Both the position numbers and the translations under genes were made by a program. Below the pieces are notes generated by a model. It made no database searches, was not told where the DNA came from, and worked only from the letters and a program-made list of their open reading frames with translations. From NCBI GenBank assembly GCA_016869895.1, contig VGDC01000053.1:1-9305 (forward strand): a stretch of DNA of 9,305 bases, given 5' to 3'. This document shows, one piece after another, positions 6,330 through 9,305 of the stretch (positions within the stretch are counted from its first letter, which is position 1; each line of letters begins with the position of its first letter). The DNA is from Alphaproteobacteria bacterium (GTDB taxonomy: Bacteria; Pseudomonadota; Alphaproteobacteria; Rickettsiales; VGDC01).

Positions 6330-7901
6330 TTATACCCCAGGCAACGTGAAATGGAACGTCGTGCCCTTGTCTTCTGCGGTCGTGAAACCGATAGAGCCGC
6401 CCATCATCTCCACCAGCTGTTTGGTGATGTTCAGCCCCAGCCCCGTTCCTTCATGCTTGCGGGTGTTCGAGCCGTCGGACTGGGTGAATTTATCGAATAT
6501 ATGCGCGTGGAACTGTTCTGGAATGCCGCATCCTGTGTCTTCCACCTCGAAGCGGATGCATTGATTATCCCGCATTGTCCTCAGAGTCACTTCGCCGCCC
6601 TCCGGCGAGAATTTCGCAGCGTTGGAGAGCAGGTTGGTGACCACCTGCATCAGACGGTCGGCATCGGCGAACACCTCGGCATCGACTGTTTCGCCCAGAA
6701 CGAGTTTCACACCATATTTCCGCGCATAGGCGCGGTTCATGTCGATGGCGGAGCGCAGGAATCCGCCCACGGATAGCGGTTCCAGCCGCAAGGTCATCGT
6801 GCCCGATTCGATCTTCTCGATGTCCAATATATCGTTGATGAGCAGCACGAGCCGCTGGCTGTTGCGATAAGCGACCGCCACCAGTTCATTCGCTTCTTCG
6901 GGCAAGTCGCCCGCCACGTTATTGGTCAGCAAGCCCAGAGAACTGTGGATGGAGGTAAGCGGTGTGCGCAGCTCATGGCTGACGACGGAGATGAACTCGT
7001 TCTTCAGCTTCTCCACGCGCAGACGAGCAGTGATGTCTTCGATCTGCACGATGAAATAGAGGGGTTTCTGCTCGCTGTTGCGCACGAGGGATACATAGAC
7101 CTGCACCCAAACAGGCTCGCCGTTCTTATGCAGGTAGCGTTTCTGGAATTCATGGTCGCTCATGCCGCCTTCCAGCATTTGCAGCAGCAGGCGCGAGCAG
7201 GAGGGAATATCCTCCGGATGGGTGACTTCGCGGAAATCATGCTTTTCCAGTTCGTGTTCGGCATAACCCAGCAAACGGCAGAGCGCCTTGTTCACCTTGA
7301 ACCAGCGGCCATCGGGTGTCACCAGCGCCATGCCTAGCGGCGAATGTTCCATCGAACTGCGGAACAGCTCCTCGCGCTCGCGCAGCGCCGCATTCGCCAG
7401 CGCATCGCTGAACGCAGCGGAAAGCACGCCAGCCAGAATCTCCAGCATCACCACATGTTGTTCGTTGAACGCTGCTTTGCGCGAAGAAAGCACCTTCAGC
7501 ACGCCGATTGCCTGTTTGCCGCGTTTCAGCGGCAGCACGAGCATGGAGGTGACGCCGATTTTACGGCATGCGGCCTTATCCACGCGGTCATCGGTTTCCG
7601 CATCGTCGCAGCGTAATACGGTGTTTTCCTTGACGCACAGGCCGGAAAGGCTGCCCTTTGCGGGGATGCGCATGCCGATGAAGGCGCTGGCACGGCCACT
7701 GGCGGCGCGATACACCATTTCATCGCCTTCGAGTATCTCGATGACGCTACTATCTGCATCCGTGAGGTCGCGGGTGCGCACGGCGATGAGGTTCATCGCG
7801 AATTGCAGGTCGTGGTGTGCATGCGCCACATCCCTTTGGATGGCCACGATTTGCGAAAGCCGCTGCTGTTCGATGCCTGTCTTAATGATGCTTTCCGCCA
7901 C
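6330..7901 (-). CDS. Soluble sensor histidine kinase, GAF-PAS-HisKA-HATPase
   Basis: A cytoplasmic two-component sensor of 523 residues with no membrane segment. A GAF domain spans about 28-165. A PAS/PAC domain spans about 178-293 (HSPLGMALVTPDGRWFKVN, ending FIVQIEDITARLR). HisKA follows with the H-box FISVVSHELRTPLTSIHSSL, phospho-accepting H309. The ATPase domain has its N-box NLLSNAAKF (423-431), G1 DTGCGI (455-460), an F-box around IFDKFTQSD (468-476) and G2 GTGLGL (485-490). All kinase motifs look intact. There is no receiver domain and no response regulator beside it, so its partner is elsewhere. The start is GTG at 7901, supported by GAGGG 4 bases upstream; no ATG lies between it and the in-frame TAG at 7935-7937. 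The ligand is unknown; GAF and PAS suggest a small-molecule, redox or light cue. Confidence 0.93.
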   Translation of the reverse strand: MAESIIKTGIEQQRLSQIVAIQRDVAHAHHDLQFAMNLIAVRTRDLTDADSSVIEILEGDEMVYRAASGRASAFIGMRIPAKGSLSGLCVKENTVLRCDDAETDDRVDKAACRKIGVTSMLVLPLKRGKQAIGVLKVLSSRKAAFNEQHVVMLEILAGVLSAAFSDALANAALREREELFRSSMEHSPLGMALVTPDGRWFKVNKALCRLLGYAEHELEKHDFREVTHPEDIPSCSRLLLQMLEGGMSDHEFQKRYLHKNGEPVWVQVYVSLVRNSEQKPLYFIVQIEDITARLRVEKLKNEFISVVSHELRTPLTSIHSSLGLLTNNVAGDLPEEANELVAVAYRNSQRLVLLINDILDIEKIESGTMTLRLEPLSVGGFLRSAIDMNRAYARKYGVKLVLGETVDAEVFADADRLMQVVTNLLSNAAKFSPEGGEVTLRTMRDNQCIRFEVEDTGCGIPEQFHAHIFDKFTQSDGSNTRKHEGTGLGLNITKQLVEMMGGSIGFTTAEDKGTTFHFTLPGV

Positions 7902-7931
7902 GCAACCCTCAAGCGATTCGAGTTCCGGGTT

Positions 7932-7959
7932 ATTCTACTATTCGGATAAATTCTTTCAA
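7932..7959 (-). promoter_or_regulatory. Candidate sigma-70 promoter for the sensor kinase
   Basis: On the minus strand TTGAAA (7954-7959) and TAGAAT (7932-7937) are separated by 16 bases, giving 4-5 matches per hexamer. Transcription would begin near 7925, about 25 bases before the GTG start codon. Confidence 0.45.
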
Positions 7960-7996
7960 AGGAAATAAATTTTCAGAGACGATGGGGGAGGGTGTG

Positions 7997-8043
7997 ACAC
8001 TATATTTAGGGTATATTGATTCTATAATCGGTATATGTGGTGT
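7997..8043 (+). promoter_or_regulatory. Distal pair of NrdR boxes
   Basis: ACACTATATTTAGGGT (7997-8012) and TCGGTATATGTGGTGT (8028-8043) match the known NrdR consensus acaCwAtATaTwGtgt. They match at 13 and 11 positions by my count, and their starts are 31 bases apart, the three-helical-turn spacing typical of NrdR operators. NrdR is the ATP/dATP-sensing repressor of ribonucleotide reductase genes. A perfect TATAAT (8023-8028) lies between and into the boxes and could be the -10 of an upstream nrd promoter, although its -35 is not clear. The pair is also close to the divergent kinase promoter. Confidence 0.65.
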
Positions 8044-8047
8044 GCAG

Positions 8048-8082
8048 CCTACAAGTTTTTCGACTTGTCAATAGGATTTTTT
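8048..8082 (+). terminator. Attenuator- or terminator-like hairpin between the two NrdR-box pairs
   Basis: CCTACAAGT (8048-8056) can pair with ACTTG (8063-8067) and TAGG (8072-8075), with a 4-base bulge (TCAA). The hairpin is followed by A and six T residues (8077-8082). The stem is AT-rich and imperfect, so strength would be modest. It would act on transcripts begun at the distal promoter, before they reach nrdH. Confidence 0.35.
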
Positions 8083-8132
8083 CGCCTCTTTATTTATATA
8101 ATACAACAACATAATATTTTTCTAGCAAAATA

Positions 8133-8179
8133 ATTCTATATATTGACCCCCTAGGAAACTGTGCTACCATATGTGGTGT
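8133..8179 (+). promoter_or_regulatory. Proximal pair of NrdR boxes
   Basis: ATTCTATATATTGACC (8133-8148) contains the full core CTATATATTG of the NrdR consensus. CTACCATATGTGGTGT (8164-8179) matches 11 of 16 positions. Their starts are again 31 bases apart. The second box shares an exact 11-base right half (ATATGTGGTGT) with the second box of the distal pair. The pair covers the likely nrdH promoter, as expected for repression of nrdHIE by NrdR when dATP is plentiful. NrdR itself is not in the window. Confidence 0.7.
8143..8170 (+). promoter_or_regulatory. Likely nrdHIE promoter
   Basis: TTGACC (8143-8148) and TACCAT (8165-8170) lie 16 bases apart, with 5 and 4 matches to the sigma-70 hexamers. 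The -35 lies inside the first proximal NrdR box and the -10 inside the second. The transcript would start near 8177 with a leader of about 70 bases. That leader opens with a small hairpin, TTGGGA/TCCCAA, at 8179-8195. Confidence 0.5.
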
Positions 8180-8245
8180 TGGGAGTGATTCCCAAGATTT
8201 CGAAACCGCCACATAGGCCACAAGAACTATCTAGGAGCGTTCGAT

Positions 8246-8467
8246 ATGTCAGTCACCGTTTACAGCAAACCTTCCTGCGTGCAATGCGTAGCCACCTATC
8301 GCGCTTTGGAGCGTCAGGGTGTAGAATATAGTGTGATTGACCTGTCCGAAGACGCGGATGCCTATGCGCTGGTGTCCGACCTCGGGTATCGTCAGGTGCC
8401 TGTCGTGGTCGCCGGTGACGACCATTGGGCCGGTTTCCGCCCCGACAAGATCAGCACCCTCCAGTAA
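8246..8467 (+). CDS. nrdH: Glutaredoxin-like protein NrdH
   Basis: A small thioredoxin-fold redoxin that supplies electrons to the class Ib ribonucleotide reductase NrdEF. The 73-residue product has the CVQC active site (C11, C14; the family form is CxQC), a cis-Pro region in RQVPVVV (49-55) and the NrdH signature WAGFRPDKI (61-69), which distinguishes it from ordinary glutaredoxins. The length is normal. The ATG at 8246 has AGGAG 8 bases upstream. It is first in the nrdHIE operon, 24 bases before nrdI, and is probably reduced by thioredoxin reductase, as in other NrdH systems. Confidence 0.95.
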   Translation: MSVTVYSKPSCVQCVATYRALERQGVEYSVIDLSEDADAYALVSDLGYRQVPVVVAGDDHWAGFRPDKISTLQ

Positions 8468-8491
8468 ACCCCCTTTCGCTAGGGTAGCGTG

Positions 8492-8887
8492 ATGAGTCTG
8501 CTCGTCTATTACTCCAGCAATACCGGAAACACCCACCGCTTCGTGGAGAAGGTCGGCTTTGCGGCCAAACGCATCCCCACGAACGCGGTGGACGGTATCC
8601 CCGCGATACGCGAACCCTATGTCCTCGTCGTGCCCACCTATGCGGGCGGAGAAGGGCAAGGCGCAGTGCCCAAACAAGTGATTCGTTTCCTCAACGACCC
8701 GGAGAACAGAAGTTTCATCCGAGGGGTCGTTGCCGCCGGAAACAGGAATTTCGGCGAGTTCTTCGGCTATGCGGGGAGCGTCATCGCCAGTAAATGCAAA
8801 GTGCCGGTGCTCCATCGTTTCGAGCTGCTGGGCACGGAAGAAGATGTAAAGAACGTCAGAGAGAAAGTGGAACGGTTATGGCAGTGA
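8492..8887 (+). CDS. nrdI: NrdI flavodoxin-like activator of class Ib ribonucleotide reductase
   Basis: An FMN protein that generates the oxidant used to build the dimanganese-tyrosyl radical cofactor of NrdF. The 131-residue product begins with a phosphate-binding loop, YYSSNTGNTHRF (6-17). It continues with the family motif VPTYAGGEG (47-55) and GVVAAGNRNFGEFFGYAG (78-95), which surrounds the flavin. The length is typical. I chose ATG at 8492, with AGGG 7 bases upstream. GTG at 8489 is in frame and would add one residue. The stop TGA overlaps the nrdE start by one base, so the two are probably translationally coupled. Confidence 0.95.
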   Translation: MSLLVYYSSNTGNTHRFVEKVGFAAKRIPTNAVDGIPAIREPYVLVVPTYAGGEGQGAVPKQVIRFLNDPENRSFIRGVVAAGNRNFGEFFGYAGSVIASKCKVPVLHRFELLGTEEDVKNVREKVERLWQ

Positions 8888-9305
8888 TGGAACTGGAGAA
8901 ACCCAAGATGAACGCGCAAGAACAGGCGATGGATTACCATGCCCTGAATGCCATGCTGAACCTGTATGATGCAGACGGCAAAATCCAGTTCGAGAAGGAT
9001 AAGATGGCCGCGCGCCAGTATTTCCTGCAGCATGTGAACCAGAACACCGTGTTCTTCCACAGCCTGCGCGAGAAGCTGGATTATCTGGTGGAGGAGGGCT
9101 ATTACGAAAAAGAAGTCCTCGACCAGTATGACTTCGCCTTCGTCAGCGGCCTTTATGACCGCGCTTACGCCAAAAAATTCCGCTTCCCCACCTTCCTCGG
9201 CGCGTTCAAATACTACACGGGCTATACCCTCAAGACCTTCGATGGCAAACGCTATCTGGAGCGTTATGAAGACCGCGTGGTGATGACCGCTTTGGCCTTA
9301 GCGCG
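8887..9305 (+). CDS. nrdE: Class Ib ribonucleotide reductase alpha subunit NrdE, N-terminal part
   Basis: The large subunit that reduces ribonucleoside diphosphates to deoxyribonucleotides. The 139 visible codons carry the NrdE N-terminal pattern DYHALNAMLNLYD, then VEEGYYEKEVLDQYD, then TLKTFDGKRYLERYEDRV, closely like Salmonella NrdE as I remember it. There is no ATP-cone domain at the start, as expected for class Ib, so dATP feedback on the enzyme is likely weak and control falls more on NrdR. I placed the start at ATG 8887, which overlaps the nrdI stop as TGATG and gives the usual N-terminal length. In-frame ATGs at 8878 and 8908 (with GGAG 9 bases upstream) are alternatives. About 570 residues, including the active-site cysteines, are beyond the window. 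nrdF probably follows. Confidence 0.94.
   Translation, partial: MELEKPKMNAQEQAMDYHALNAMLNLYDADGKIQFEKDKMAARQYFLQHVNQNTVFFHSLREKLDYLVEEGYYEKEVLDQYDFAFVSGLYDRAYAKKFRFPTFLGAFKYYTGYTLKTFDGKRYLERYEDRVVMTALALA

Noticed and set aside
7288..7968. 226-codon plus-strand frame opposite the sensor kinase
   Set aside because: Serine/arginine-rich translation typical of the antisense of a GC-rich gene; the opposite strand has clear GAF and PAS domains.
8249..8815. 188-codon minus-strand frame across nrdH and nrdI
   Set aside because: Antisense shadow of two unmistakable nrd genes.

Overview
The window is ordinary chromosomal bacterial DNA of moderate GC content, with AT-rich gaps between genes. It carries five recognisable functional blocks and no rRNA, tRNA, CRISPR array or insertion sequence that I can see. 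The mix of a Ku/LigD repair pair, a DUF6496-type small basic protein, a class Ib (NrdHIE) ribonucleotide reductase operon and NrdR-type operator sites fits a proteobacterium. Alphaproteobacteria is my best guess, but nothing here fixes the genus.

Left part, minus strand (4111 down to 1): a tight operon reads SDR oxidoreductase (4021-3014), DUF6496-like basic protein (2996-2814), a possible 22-residue membrane peptide (2763-2695), Ku (2667-1753) and LigD (1750 to beyond base 1). Spacings are 2 to about 30 bases if the tiny peptide is real. A perfect TATAAT and a GC-rich leader hairpin precede it. Ku and LigD together form the two-component bacterial non-homologous end-joining machine. The SDR resembles stress-induced members of its family, so the whole unit looks like a stress or stationary-phase DNA-protection operon.

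Middle (4112-5155): mostly non-coding, AT-rich sequence. It holds one small unrecognised plus-strand gene (4443-4652, 69 residues, with a CxC motif), several short inverted repeats and no other convincing gene.

5156-7901: a plus-strand two-domain CHR-family chromate transporter (ChrA) converges on a minus-strand soluble GAF-PAS-HisKA-HATPase sensor kinase. The kinase has no response regulator beside it.

Right part (7902-9305): the 344-base gap between the kinase and nrdH is the most information-rich regulatory stretch. It contains two pairs of NrdR-box-like sites. Within each pair the boxes are 31 bases apart, and the two pairs are 136 bases apart with an identical 11-base right half. The proximal pair lies directly over the likely nrdH promoter. 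A terminator-like hairpin with a T run sits between the pairs. The nrdH-nrdI-nrdE operon follows: redox donor, flavodoxin-like activator and the large catalytic subunit, which is cut by the window end. nrdF would be expected just beyond.
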